A DNA stretch of 64,000 bases from Patagioenas fasciata (taxonomy: Eukaryota; Chordata; Aves; Columbiformes; Columbidae), in assembly GCF_037038585.1 (NCBI RefSeq), contig NC_092520.1, forward strand, positions 194,873,604 through 194,937,603, given 5' to 3'. This document shows positions 14,501 through 25,359 of this stretch, one piece after another; the first letter of the stretch is position 1; the number at the start of each line of letters is the position of its first letter. Position numbers and translations under genes: made by a program. The notes under the pieces are model-generated. The model made no database searches, had not been told where the DNA came from, and worked only from the letters and a program-made list of their open reading frames with translations.

Positions 14501-17500
14501 CATTCACCACCGCACACACACACAGGTACTCACTCAACTGTTTGCCATGTGTTAACACTCACAATTTAAGCTAATTTTGACTACTAGCCTGTATTAGTTT
14601 TGTTCCTTTTTCTGGTTTCTGGTGCCATCAAGCTCTCCATTTCAATCTACCTTTTGTTTTATTTCAGGCCTCTTGTTCAAGTGAGATTATTTTCTGTTTC
14701 ACATTCTCCAAAGCCAGAGGGAGACTGCTGGAGAAGACAGTCTGGAAAATCTGGGATCAACTATCATGGGGAAGTTCTGTCCTAAAATGAATTATTCTGA
14801 GTACATGGCATATTTGAAACCCATTCATCCTGGAAACTATGAGAAACTTATCCGTATTCAGTGATGATGAATTCAGAGACATGATTTTTCTAAGACCTAA
14901 AAGTTTCTGCCTTTCATTTATGTACTACATTTTTTCACATGATTTTAATTTGACTTCATAGGGATTAATTTCTGCAAGCAATGTCAAGTCACATTCCCAG
15001 AATAAAATATATTCCTTTCCTTTATTGGGGCCCTTTGCTACCTTTTTACAGTAAAGGCCATTCATTAGTTTGGGGTTTGTTTGATTATTTTTTTTCCCCA
15101 CTGGCCAAACTAAATGTTTTCATTCAGCCTTATTTTCTTAAACATTTGTATCAAATTGTCTTATAATGATAATAGCAACTGACATTCCCATTGGTATGTG
15201 TCTTTGGTTCCAATTTAAATTTCAAGATGTCAGGAACAAGTTTTCATGCTGAAAAAATATGAATAATTGTCCATGCAGCAGGCTAGCAGATGTTCCCATT
15301 ATTATTTTAAAGCATAGGGTACAAACTCTATGTGCTGTGCTAGGGATTGAACATTTTGCCTAAAGAAAATGAACTCAGTCCCTCAACCAAGTCATTGTTT
15401 CAGTTCAGTTCTGTCATTTGACCATAGTGTTAGATATTTCTATTTTATTTCTAAATTACACCATGGCACCATTTTTTGAATAAAGCAGCTCAGCGTGCAT
15501 GTTAGTGAGCCTGTATAAATTCATCAGAATACACTATGTACTGTGTTCTCCAGTTATTATAAAAAGTATATTTGAATGTCCAGCCACTATCTGGTTCATA
15601 AATACCATACTGCAAGTAAAAGAATTACCAATCTTATGGAGCCGAGAGGGAAGTTTGTACCACAGACCCTGATATATTCCAATTGAATCGCATGCTCAGA
15701 AGTTTTACAGGGCTGGTTGAGGACTTGTTTTCATGAAATGTACATAACACAGTAAACATGTAGACTTATGTATTATTTGTATCAGTACAGCATCTCTATA
15801 TCCACAACAGTTTAAAACACAAATTTGGATCTGATAATAGGAAGTGAAAGAACAAGATATTAATCACTGATATGGAAATACTGAATTCTTATACATGCTA
15901 ACATGTTCTCATTAAGAACTCAAAAATCTTGCTTAGCTTGAATGGCCAAACTAAATTTATAGCAGAATCTTTACAAGTAATGAGATGAGTTGCTGAGGTT
16001 CTGTTTTGTAGTAGAGGGCTATGTGCAGATGCTCATTTACTGTTTACTGACAGCATAAGCAAAAGGTTATCCCATTCATTCCTGAAATGTCTCCAGCAAA
16101 CAAATAGGTGAAGGGACTGAAGCATGGAAAAAGCGAAGGGACTGAATCACACATTCCCAGGTTAGTAGAAAATTGCTCACTAGCACAAAAAAAAAAAGTT
16201 AAAAAACAAGGTCTCTAAATAAGAGTACTGGCTATTTCAGTACATTTTTTTAACTGAAAGAGAAAGAAGAGAAAGAAATGAAAGAGAGAAGGAGAGTCTA
16301 AATGTTCTCCTTCAGGGTCTCAATTCAAACATCCAAACACCTAATTTTACCCACTCCCTGTTGATAACTCAGCCAGGAGAAACAGGGTATGAATAAGATA
16401 TCATTCACCTGTGCCAGTACTCTGATATGGTTTTGTCCTGTGCTTTCCTAAATGGACATACATAGGCTCTAGTTGAACTACCAGGATTAAGAAAGGAAAA
16501 GAAAGGACATGTAGTTTCTTTGAGCATGAACCAACATATTTTAACATTGCCTTTCAACTATTGCCTGTGATCTGGCCCAGTAGTAGACTACAGACTTCAG
16601 AATAAATTAAATCAACTTAAGTAGGGTAATTCTGTGATGACTTCATGAAACAAATTGACACAGAAACCTGGAAACCTTATAACTGTTTTTTAGTAGATTA
16701 ACTTCAGAGCTAAATAAGGGTCACATGAGAGAAGTACCAGTGAAAGCTATAATAGGTCTACTGTGCTAGTATTGTCTACTGAGATGTAACTAATGTAGTT
16801 CAGCTGAGGTAAGAAGCAGAAATACTGACCTAGAGAATCTCTTAAATGTTTCAACACGTACATAAAAGAAGGGAAAGAAAAGAGCAAACAGCATCACTAA
16901 GGATTTTATTTAGACAGAAGACTGTTAGATTGTGTTTACAACATATTCTGTCTTTATAAGTGCAATAAATGTTTTATTTTAAAATATTTTTAAAACACAA
17001 ACTTTAGCTGTTGCTAAAATGAAGTTTTCCAACCACAAGCATGCAGTCACCATATGTACTTTTATATCAACTATAGTTGCAGTAATATTGCATATTGGAG
17101 TTTATGAAAAAAATCTAATATTGACTTCCTAATGATTACCTCTTGAATATATTTAAAACATACAAGAAGTGAGAATTTGCTATCTTCACTTTTTGAACTT
17201 TGTACTTCTTATTTTTTGAAAATAACAGAAGACAAAAACTGTAAAAAATCTTAAAACACAGAGAACCATTTTTACTTTCACCTATGAAACTGCCAAACAA
17301 AAATGAAAGAAACTGAAAGATGTGAACATGCAAAAAATAAAAATGGAATAAATTTAAATTTGATAATACCTTCTGTAATGTGTGTATATTTTTCCTATAT
17401 ATCTGTCCAGGTAATACAGCTACAAATGGCTAATTTGTAGAAAAATATTTATAAATATGCATTGTATAAACAATTAATACATCTTTGTTAATAACTTCAT

Positions 17501-18409
17501 GAGATGGAAAACCTCTTGGTGCAATTTTTCCCAACGTTTAAACTTGGAGCCTTTCAGTATATGCTAAGCACACCAGTGGTGCTCTCACTGAAGTACCATC
17601 TTGGTAGAAGTAATGTTGAAGTTACCATCTAGAGTATCTTCTTTGCAGTACAGATACAGGGTACCTTTCCCAGAAGAAAAGCTCATTTTATCCATGTTTC
17701 TCTACCAGCTTGCTCTTTATGCATGAGCTGATCTATGTTTATAATGACAAGGCTATCTGTATAGAAATGTGATTTCCATTGCTGTAGGTACAGACATGCG
17801 TTATATGTTTAAGTACAACTAGCGTGAACTTCATTGATGGTCTACACAGAATTCAGAGATATAATCCTAAAGCAATAACAGATCCTGATCCTTCCCACCT
17901 TGGACTTCACTAGCAGCTATTGTAGAGGTACCAAACTAATCCAAAACTTTAAGCAAGTTCGGACACACCTGGACTGACTGGCACAAATTTACAGTGAATT
18001 CTCAGCATACTTGTGAGTTGCGGATGAACTGGATTTTCTTCATGTGTTCATATAAAAAGTAAATTTGATTTCTGGGATTCATATGGCCATCTACACTGTG
18101 CTTACATAGTGGGTGTGATGCATCCTGAACAAGACAGTGACCCTTCATATGCACCAACACATACAATAACTCACATATAGAAAATTATTTCATAGTGATC
18201 ATTTACCAAGGTATTTCAGTGTCTAGCAATCTGGTGCAGCTTGGTTATCAGCCGTCCATGAAACTAACCAGAAGCACTTTGGATGCCTAGTAATGTGTTA
18301 CTAATACTCTGAACTTTATGCATCTTCCTCTATTTTCTGTACTTTGCACCTGTTTTGAAGTACATCGGGGGCAGTACCATGGGTTGAGCATGAATTACAG
18401 AGTAATAAC
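11569..18409. other. Unique noncoding DNA
   Basis: This is AT-rich with no recognisable gene or transposon. It contains a GA-rich patch (about 16255-16296), a (CA)6 run (14513-14524), an A11-12 run near 16187-16198 and a 14-bp palindrome at 13825-13838, listed separately. The short open frames are 60-68 codons and look random. Confidence 0.55.
13825..13838. repeat. Perfect 14-bp palindrome with E-box core
   Basis: The sequence TGAGCAGCTGCTCA is its own reverse complement and is centred on CAGCTG, the core of a bHLH-type E-box. Symmetric sites of this kind can bind dimeric factors, but one 14-bp palindrome could arise by chance in 64 kb, so a regulatory role is only a possibility. Confidence 0.4.
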
Positions 18410-18440
18410 AGCCCAAAAGCTTACTATACAGCTTTGGGCT
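18410..18440. repeat. Short hairpin with one bulge
   Basis: The arm AGCCCAAAAGCT (18410-18421) pairs with AGCTTTGGGCT (18430-18440), leaving one bulged A and an 8-base loop. It lies about 120 bp upstream of the hAT MITE. No U-tract or other terminator-like context is expected in a vertebrate, and no function is inferred. Confidence 0.4.
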
Positions 18441-18550
18441 AGTTATTTTTAAGTCGAGCTCCATAAAAGGATGGGAACTGCTTTGCTTGTCTGGAATCAG
18501 ATGTAAGTCTGCACTGATTGTTTTGTTAACTGCTGCACTAGTTTTAATTA

Positions 18551-18558
18551 GCCTAGTC
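18551..18558. repeat. Left 8-bp target site duplication of the hAT MITE
   Basis: GCCTAGTC pairs with GCCCAGCC at 18768-18775 (6 of 8 identical, two C/T transitions). Eight-base duplications are diagnostic of hAT insertion. Confidence 0.7.
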
Positions 18559-18767
18559 CAGGGGTGTCAAACAAATTTTCACCGGGGGCCACATCAGCCT
18601 CGTGATTGTCTTCAAAGGGCCGAATGTAATTTTGGAACTCTATAAAATTTATACAGTTAGAACTGTATAACATTTAACATTTATACAGTTCTTAAATTAC
18701 ATTCGGCCCTCTAAAGACAATCAAAAGGCTGATGTGACCCCCGGTGAAAATTTGTTTGACACCCCTG
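18559..18767. mobile_element. Palindromic hAT (Charlie-like) MITE
   Basis: This 209-bp element begins CAGGGGTGTCAAAC and ends with the reverse complement of that motif. The two halves are reverse complements over about 85-90 bp with only a handful of mismatches, so almost the whole element is one fold-back around an AT-rich centre near 18640-18690. The CAGGGGTGTC-type end is typical of Charlie-group hAT transposons. The flanks, GCCTAGTC (18551-18558) and GCCCAGCC (18768-18775), agree at 6 of 8 positions and both differences are C/T transitions, as expected for an aged 8-bp hAT target duplication. There is no transposase, so it is a non-autonomous deletion derivative. The superfamily is confident. 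The exact family name is not. Confidence 0.87.
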
Positions 18768-18775
18768 GCCCAGCC
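18768..18775. repeat. Right 8-bp target site duplication of the hAT MITE
   Basis: GCCCAGCC directly follows the terminal CCCCTG of the MITE and matches the left copy at 18551-18558 apart from two transitions. Confidence 0.7.
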
Positions 18776-18797
18776 ACCCCGGGCTCTCTTCATACAA

Positions 18798-18904
18798 TTT
18801 TTTTTTTTTTCTTTTTCCCAAGGGTAGATTATTTTCTACAAAGATCTACTTGGTTGGTTGGTTTTATTTATTAATTTATTTATTTATCTGTATTTATTTT
18901 GTTT
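18798..18904 (+). repeat. T-rich and (TTGG)/(TTTA) low-complexity tract
   Basis: A T13 run (18798-18810) is followed after unique sequence by TTGG repeats and then TTTA/TTTATT repeats (about 18850-18904). This is a compound simple repeat just downstream of the hAT MITE. No SINE or LINE body is visible next to it. Confidence 0.7.
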
Positions 18905-19016
18905 TTCCTGTTCTGAGTCTTGTACTCCACTAACAATTACTGAAATCGACATTCACTCTGTCTCCTTACAAATGAGGTGCATGGCAACCTAAGAAAGATT
19001 TTATTTTCAGGAAATA

Positions 19017-19065
19017 ACAAACAAACAAACAAACAAAAACAAAACAAAAACAACAACAAAAAACC
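19017..19065 (+). repeat. (AAAC)n simple repeat
   Basis: AAAC units are followed by AAAAC and AAC variants and a short A run. The 60-codon open frame that spans it (lysine, asparagine and glutamine) is produced by the repeat and is not a gene. Confidence 0.85.
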
Positions 19066-19749
19066 CTTCAACCTTGATGCAGAGGTGTGTTTTTTGTCAA
19101 ACCATCCACTGATTAGAATTCATACCAAATGTGAGGGTAAATATCACATGAAGTTGTGACAGTACCCAACAGTGAAAGGTTAGCAAAGAGTGTAATAGGA
19201 GGTCAAGCATACAGTGTCATTGTCCTAGAAGACTTCATGGTTCAGGAACTTTGCAAGACACATGTATGTGTGTTTAATAGTCCCTGACAGATTTTGTTTT
19301 CTTGACTATCTACTGGATAAAACAGTTATTTTTCAGGGAAGGATTTGAAATTACATCACACAATTGTGTCCTAACAGGAAGGCTGAGGGTACTTAACGAC
19401 CATCAGAGGCTCTTCGTTTGTCTTTGAAGGATTGTGTATGTACTTTGCAGTAATTTTTCATCAGATGAAGTACAACAGTCCAGGAAGAAGTGGTGGGAAT
19501 TCAAGATGCTTTTCACTAAGGTGAAAGCTCAGCTAGAAAATCAGACTCTTTTTGGCACTCTCCTTCCAGTCTCCAGAATCTTTAATTATTTTCTTCATAG
19601 TAGCCCAACTTTGCAGGAAGAACAGGAAAGTATTTCCCTACCTATTACAATGATATATTATGGTTCAGTTATGAGATGTGGGCTTTGAACCTGTTAGGCT
19701 GAGTGCTTTGAACCTTCAGCTTCACCACTGTGAATTAACATTCTGACAA

Positions 19750-19750
<1 letters not shown>

Positions 19751-19787
<37 letters not shown>

Positions 19788-19800
19788 ATATGCATGTATA
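19751..19800. repeat. (TG)(TA)n microsatellite
   Basis: GTGTGTG leads into an uninterrupted TA run (19757-19780), then a CATGTATATATGCATGTATA tail. Pure TA runs are prone to length polymorphism and cruciform extrusion. Confidence 0.9.
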
Positions 19801-20761
19801 AAACATGGTTACACCATAGTCCAAATTCTCTATAAACTGGAATAAAATCAAACAACCCCCTAAATCTTACTAGAAATTATTTTTCTCACACTGTTTCCCA
19901 GGTCAAAAACAGGGCAGTTTCTCACTTTGTCCTGGTATGTTTCAGTTTTGTAGCCAGTCATTTAACAGCGTACAGGTTAGATCTAAATTGACAGCTCTGG
20001 CAATTGCAAAAGTTAGAAACAAAGACAGAGCCAGTAGCAACAAATTGAGTGATTTCTGTTATTCCTTTTGAGTATTTTTAACTCATTATGAAGGTTTATC
20101 AAAGTGTAGTGGAAAGTGTTAAGTTAATGAAAAATAAATTCAGTATTGGTAATATTTTAAATATTCTAGTACACTCTTGGCATTCAATATTTGCTATCAT
20201 ACATTGAAATGAAGTGTGTTCAAAATGATGGTGTAATTCTCTCACGACAAAGAGAAAAAAAGAGTACCTCTTCTGATGTACTGTAGGTGTCTTCACAAGC
20301 GCTTGAGCCTTTCATGGCCTTCAAACTCAGTTACAAAGTGAATAAATTTTCTAGGAAATGGAAGCGTTGGTACTGTGCTGACCTATTTTAAGCCTCAGGC
20401 TATTTGAAAAATCACATAGTTGCCATGTGTCTACAGAGCTAAGAATGAAACCCAAACAGTGCTGAAAATCCCATTTTGTGCACTGCTGGCAAAAAAGATT
20501 CTCTATAAAGCATACCAGTGTCCTGTTTTCTTACCGTTGTCCCATATTTTTTTTCATATATTAAACATACTTATTTTGTCAGCAGGAAATTGTTCAACTT
20601 TTTATACATAATAATTATAGCAAAAATGTGTGACATTATGGTTTATAAACATATATTTAACAGATAAACACACAAAGAAACTTATGTACATGCACATGTA
20701 AATAAATCTTCTGGTGACATAGTACCATAAGAGCTATTGCAATATTAAAAATTCCAATTAA
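19801..20761. other. Unique noncoding DNA
   Basis: AT-rich sequence between the TA microsatellite and the split CR1. I see no gene or repeat in it. The open frames of about 63-65 codons have no recognisable content. Confidence 0.55.
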
Positions 20762-20867
20762 TGTCAGTGTGACAGTGGTCAAACATAGGAACAGCTTGTC
20801 CAGAGAGGTTGTGAAGTCTCTGTCTTTGACAATATTTAGATCTTGCCTGGACAAGAACATGACCAAA
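20762..20867 (+). mobile_element. CR1 LINE tail, left part (interrupted by an LTR)
   Basis: The text around 20780-20860 (GGAACAGCTTGTCCAGAGAG, then GTTGTGAAGTCTCTG and GCCTGGACAAG) matches the conserved region near the 3' end of avian CR1 elements, on the plus strand. The copy is heavily 5'-truncated, as CR1 copies usually are, and its reading continues after the inserted LTR at 21323. It is noncoding. The start is approximate because the upstream sequence fades into unique DNA. Confidence 0.82.
20862..20867. repeat. Left 6-bp target site duplication of the solo LTR
   Basis: ACCAAA directly precedes the TGTGGAGAG start of the LTR and is repeated exactly at 21317-21322. The right copy runs straight into the continuation of the CR1 tail, which confirms the LTR boundaries. 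Confidence 0.88.
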
Positions 20868-21052
20868 TGTGGAGAGTTTCTGGCTGTGTGCTGTGAACAA
20901 GCCAGAGCTTGATCCGGCTGTGCTACACGGAAGGATTTCCCTGAGACACCAGAGACAGAAGGAAAGTAAACAGAAGCTGCTCTGCTCTCGACCCAGGCTG
21001 CAGGAGGGGCGTCGCCGCTGCGCATGAACAGTCTGTGAACAGTGCCCTGCAG

Positions 21053-21057
21053 CCAAT
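21053..21057 (+). promoter_or_regulatory. CCAAT box in the solo LTR U3
   Basis: AGCCAATCA lies about 80 bp upstream of the LTR TATA box, a position typical for an NF-Y-type CCAAT element. A second CCAAT is at 21095-21099. Confidence 0.55.
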
Positions 21058-21137
21058 CACCATAGTGGGGGGGGATGAGTGACTGTGAGTGTAACCAATT
21101 GTAGCCTGCGCTTGCCGCATGGCCTTTTGGTATAGCG

Positions 21138-21145
21138 TATATAAG
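21138..21145 (+). promoter_or_regulatory. LTR TATA box
   Basis: TATATAAG lies downstream of the two CCAAT motifs and about 175 bp before the LTR end, as expected for a retroviral U3 promoter pointing in the plus direction. Whether it is still active cannot be read from the sequence. Confidence 0.65.
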
Positions 21146-21316
21146 GCTTTGAAAAACGTGGTCTGGGGGACATTGATATTCAGTGTTGTTAAGAGTTCAT
21201 TGAAGAGTACTGACGTTAAATTCATATTGAATTAGACTCCTTACTCTCGCCCGGCCCGCCCGTGCGATCAAAGAGCTTCTGCCGGCGTTTGCATTCATCG
21301 CATTAATATTACTTCA

Positions 21317-21322
21317 ACCAAA
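21317..21322. repeat. Right 6-bp target site duplication of the solo LTR
   Basis: ACCAAA is identical to 20862-20867 and follows the terminal CA of the LTR. Confidence 0.88.
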
Positions 21323-21385
21323 CTGATCTAGTTGGTATTTGAGTGGGGAGTAGGAGTAGATTATTTCTATGATTCTACTATTCAT
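21323..21385 (+). mobile_element. CR1 LINE tail, right part
   Basis: After the target duplication the sequence resumes with CTGATCTAGTTGG and GAGTGGGGAGTAGGAG and closes with TTCTATGATTCTACTATTC, the short repeated end characteristic of avian CR1. Together with 20762-20867 it makes one CR1 3' end of about 170 bp that existed before the LTR inserted. Confidence 0.82.
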
Positions 21386-21755
21386 TAAAATTACAGGTGA
21401 AATTAGTATATGTTAATATCCTCCAAGATAAATTAGAAAATACATTTTACAGAATCTTAAATGACGGAAAGATCCCCCTAGAAGGATGTTTCATTTTTTT
21501 TCAGTCAAATGTCAAGTCATAACACTGCTGGGTGAAAGTATGAATTGAATCTCACATACTCTCCTTTTCATGTTCTGTTATCTTTACTGCATGTTATTTT
21601 TTCTTTCTTGAGAGGTGAGGCCAAACAGCCACATGGACTACAATGCCCCTTCAAAAATGAACCTCTGCGGTGAGACTAGCTGTGAGGAAACACAAAATTA
21701 GAAGATATTCCCAAGGAGGTACCGGCAACTGATAAAGCTAAAAATAAGTTGTGGG

Positions 21756-21895
21756 TTTTTTTGTTTGTTTGGTTCGTTGTTGTTGTTGTTTTGTTCTTTG
21801 TTTTGTTCTTCTGCTTTCTAAGAAAATGTTGATTTTCAGCTGCAAACAATATTTTTTGTTTGTGTTTTTGTTGTTTGTTTGTTTGTTTTGTTTTA
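21756..21895 (+). repeat. (TTTG)/(TTG)n low-complexity tracts
   Basis: Two TTTG/TTG-rich blocks (21756-21810 and 21851-21895) are separated by about 40 bp of non-repetitive sequence. The 78-codon minus-strand frame across them is a lysine/asparagine/threonine artefact. Confidence 0.8.
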
Positions 21896-22702
21896 ATGAA
21901 TATAAAATTCAAATCCTCAAGTAAGGAAAACCACTGTTTAAGACCCTCAGAGAGTTAAAACTTTTTTTTTCCCTTTTCTGAGAATTTCAGTCAGTCTTAT
22001 ATCAGTGCCACTGAGTGTTTTTTAAAACATTCGCTTATATTAAATCAAAAGGGAAAATCTACTGAAGCATACATTTTTTCATAAAATTATAATGTTACTA
22101 GTCTGTTGCTCCACAGCTCTATAGAAGCCTTTTTCTCCTCTCCTTTCCAGATCTCTTTCTGTCAAGGGAGTATTTTTCCTTTGACTGATAATTAACATTA
22201 ACATCTTTCATGCCTTTCTTCTTCTAGCCTTTCCATGGCTAGCAATGAGGTGCGACTCCACAAGATTGTATTTCAAGTGGTAACTGGATGACCTGTAATA
22301 TAATAAATTTTTACCAAATTGAGACATTTTCACAAGGATTTTAACACATTCCTGGTATCAGTCTTAAAGATTTCTTGATGCCTTGATGGTCATCTCTTGG
22401 GGCAGTATTATCTGAAGTTTCTCATTTTGGTGGTGGAACGAATGAAGATGTGATCTAAAAGTAACTAAGAAGAAAAGACTAATTTTGTAGCAGCTTTAAC
22501 GTACCACTTCAGCCCATTTGCTCACTGTGATTATTTTTTTCCCATTCTCATGGAGATTTCTGGTATAGTTAGTTTATAGTTTTTACTCTGGTGGTTCTAT
22601 GCAAGGTATTGTGGAGCAATGACCAAGTTCAATACGTTTAAACTTTTGAATACATATTGACTTGTTGTGTGAGAGTAAATATGCAAATCAGACTCAAAAT
22701 TA

Positions 22703-22725
22703 ACCTTTGGCTCTCAGCCAAAGGT
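22703..22725. repeat. Perfect 10-bp-stem hairpin with 3-base loop
   Basis: ACCTTTGGCT (22703-22712), loop CTC, then AGCCAAAGGT (22716-22725). Each arm contains CCTTTGG or its complement. No function can be assigned. It is recorded as a precise inverted repeat that no other annotation explains. Confidence 0.5.
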
Positions 22726-25359
22726 AATTTGGGGTGCATAAATATTTTTTAATTATATCAATGTTTTTGAGCTACAGATACCCAAATTCTGAATAGCAAA
22801 AGTAGTTTATTTTGAAAGTAAAAACAATGTTTAATTTAAAAAAAAAAAATTCTAATTGAAAATCATGGTGTCCGATTATTTTCTCAATGAGATGATGGCA
22901 TTACTTAGGAAAAAATGAAAAGCTGTCAGTGGGTAGACCTATGTATGAAGCATCAGACATAAAGCCAAAGAAAGCTGTATGTCATCCTATTTTTAACCAT
23001 GTCTGAAACCTGATTACTATTTTTTAACAAACTTGAATGTGGTAAAATAAAAAATGGACAAGCTCAGCTCAGAATAATTCTGCACTACAACTTATCAAAT
23101 TATACACTGTGTCTTATGACACAGGCAGGTCTGTGAGTGTCAAACAATGCAAAAATTGTAGCTTTGTGACTTTTTTTCCCCTTTTGAGCTGTTTAAGCAC
23201 TAAGTCCTGTTGCCATCAGAGGATGTTTCTGGGTAATTAATGTTAGAATTGATTTGGCACATAAATAGACTCCACTCCAATCTTGCACAGTTGTCCAGGC
23301 TCTGCTATAAAAGCAGCAAATCCCCCCTTGTTAGAGACACTTGAAAGCATTTGTATTGATTGCAATAATTTTAGGATGATATGTTGAATTAAGTAGGTAT
23401 AAATACTGATAAAAATCAACAATACAAGAAATTAGTGGTCTGTTAAACATGAACTCGGTGAAAACATTTCAACCTTCACATTGCAGACTCTTGTAACAGA
23501 GACATAGTCTGGTTTGTCTTAAATTGGTAACAATATAAGAGGTATCAAAAATGGGCTACTAAAATAAATGTCCACAATAAAATGTTTCAGTCATTAAAAA
23601 CTCCAAAACTTCTCTAAATACCTATTGCTAATTCTGTTCTCAAACTGCTCTTAAGGAAAGCTAAGGAAAATCCCATTTGTAAAAGAGTTACTGTATTTCT
23701 ATCACCAAGCCAAACTGTTAAATTATACCATCATTTTTCCACAGGGGGTGAGTACATGAACCTAAAATGTTTAATTTCACTTTCTACAAAATCTGTATTA
23801 AAGAAGTAAAAAACTCTACAAATCAATATCTTATTTGTCTTATTCTCAGTTTCTGAAAAGATCTTTGTTAATACCTGGAAAGCAATTACATCTGAAACAC
23901 AATGGACATCTTTGAATTCTGTTGTTGTATTCTAAACAATTGTTATACTTTTTGTAAGCTGGAGGAACTTCAAAAGTTTGGGAGATTTAGGTCAGTTGAA
24001 TAATTAAATAGGAATGTTTTTCCCTGATCTTGATGAAAATGTTTTGATCTGTAAAACTAGGTTGAACTATCAGAAGAACTGCTTATATGGGGGAATTTCT
24101 GTTGCCTCTGTTTCTGTTTAGCTGGGAAAAAATGCAGTAACAGGCTGCAGAGAACAAGTACAGTATTTCTGGCTTGATGGAAGAGAAACCTGTCACACCC
24201 AGAACTAGTGTTCCATTTCTTATTCTATCAGTGTGTTTTTCCGATTAAATTTATTTTACATTCATATCACAGACATTTTAAAGGATAATATATTTAACTT
24301 GTCATACAGATCTCTATTCATCCCACACAGTTGTGGAGAGGGATAAGGCATAAGACATACTATATTAATGGACCACATTCAGGAAATTATTATGCTAGTT
24401 GTCATGACAGATACTGTACTAAAATACTAACTTTTAACATGATTGTGGAAGAGAATCTCCTGCAAGAAAACAGGAGCTAGAAAGCCTTATCCTTATTTGG
24501 CTCTAGTATAACATTAATCTTTTCTCTCATCTTGCAAACAAGATTAAATATCCAGAAGACAACAAGATTCCCAAAGCAAAGCATCATTTTCTCTGCTGTT
24601 CTTCTGGGGTGCAAAAATCTTAATCTTATAAATTAATTTAAATTAGGTTATTTAGCATAGAGATCTCTCATTACAGGGGAAAATAGAGTAGCTCTCAGTT
24701 GTGGAAAAACTTTGCTTTTTGCAAACTACACTGTCACTTTTGTGCATCAGAAGGTCGTTGATCTGTCTGAAATTATTTAAGTGAGGATTGTCCTGATTTT
24801 CCAGAAACAATGGTAATAATATTATCTCTAGCATGTGTCACTATTCACTTATATAGCTTCCAGACAGTTTTACAGCTAAATGTAAACAGCACTACTGAAA
24901 TGCAGTTGCCAATGAAATGGAGAGCTCAGCCATCCAATATGTAACACAACAGTGAAAATTCAGAGTGTTTCAGCCAAGGGAAAAGTCGCAGTGTCAAAAC
25001 AGTGCAAACCAGATCCTATTTTTAGAAACTCTCTGAAAGATCTCCTTTTAATAAGCGTGTTCCATTCAGGTTATCCATTTAAAAAGGATCTATTCTGAGT
25101 CATGTGCTTAATTCTTGTAATCTGGGACTCTTGACTTTTTGAAACCTAAAGAACACCATGAGAAATCTTGTAAATTCTTGTAGATAGATAGGCGTCATGT
25201 TTGCCAACTTTCTGTTAACCAGGACCTCCCCAGTTAAGTCCCTTATGCTTTCAGACAACTAGAAAGCATATCTAAGCATATCTTAAAGTATTATTCACGA
25301 CTTCCTCCTACAAGTTCAATTGTTCCATCCCGAAAACAATGAAATATTTCAGAAACAAA

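Larger units (their letters stand above)
20868..21316 (+). mobile_element. Solo LTR of a class II-like endogenous retrovirus
   Basis: This 449-bp block starts TGTGGAGAGT, ends TATTACTTCA (TG...CA termini) and is flanked by a perfect 6-bp duplication, ACCAAA. A 6-bp duplication is usual for class II (ERVK/alpharetrovirus-like) integrases. Inside are CCAAT motifs at 21053 and 21095, a TATA box at 21138 and a GC-rich stretch near 21241-21290, in the order expected for U3-R-U5 on the plus strand. There is no internal gag/pol/env region, so it is the product of LTR-LTR recombination. It keeps about 20 CpG dinucleotides, far more than its surroundings, and its target duplication is unmutated, so it is probably fairly young. 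I see no canonical AATAAA. Open frames of 100-122 codons on the minus strand are shadows. The exact family is not named. Confidence 0.86.
21386..25359. other. Unique noncoding DNA with two (TTTG)n blocks
   Basis: Apart from the TTTG tracts at 21756-21895, a T9 run near 21962 and an A10 run near 22839-22848, I see no recognisable gene or transposon. It holds the 10-bp perfect hairpin at 22703-22725 and an octamer ATGCAAAT at 22681-22688 just upstream of it. Confidence 0.55.

Noticed and set aside
20657..21225. Overlapping minus-strand frames of 100-122 codons
   Set aside because: They cover the CR1 tail and the solo LTR in antisense and have no recognisable protein content.
21634..21652. GGACTACAATGCCCC as a ZNF143-type site
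   Set aside because: Only part of the motif is matched and there is no promoter context.
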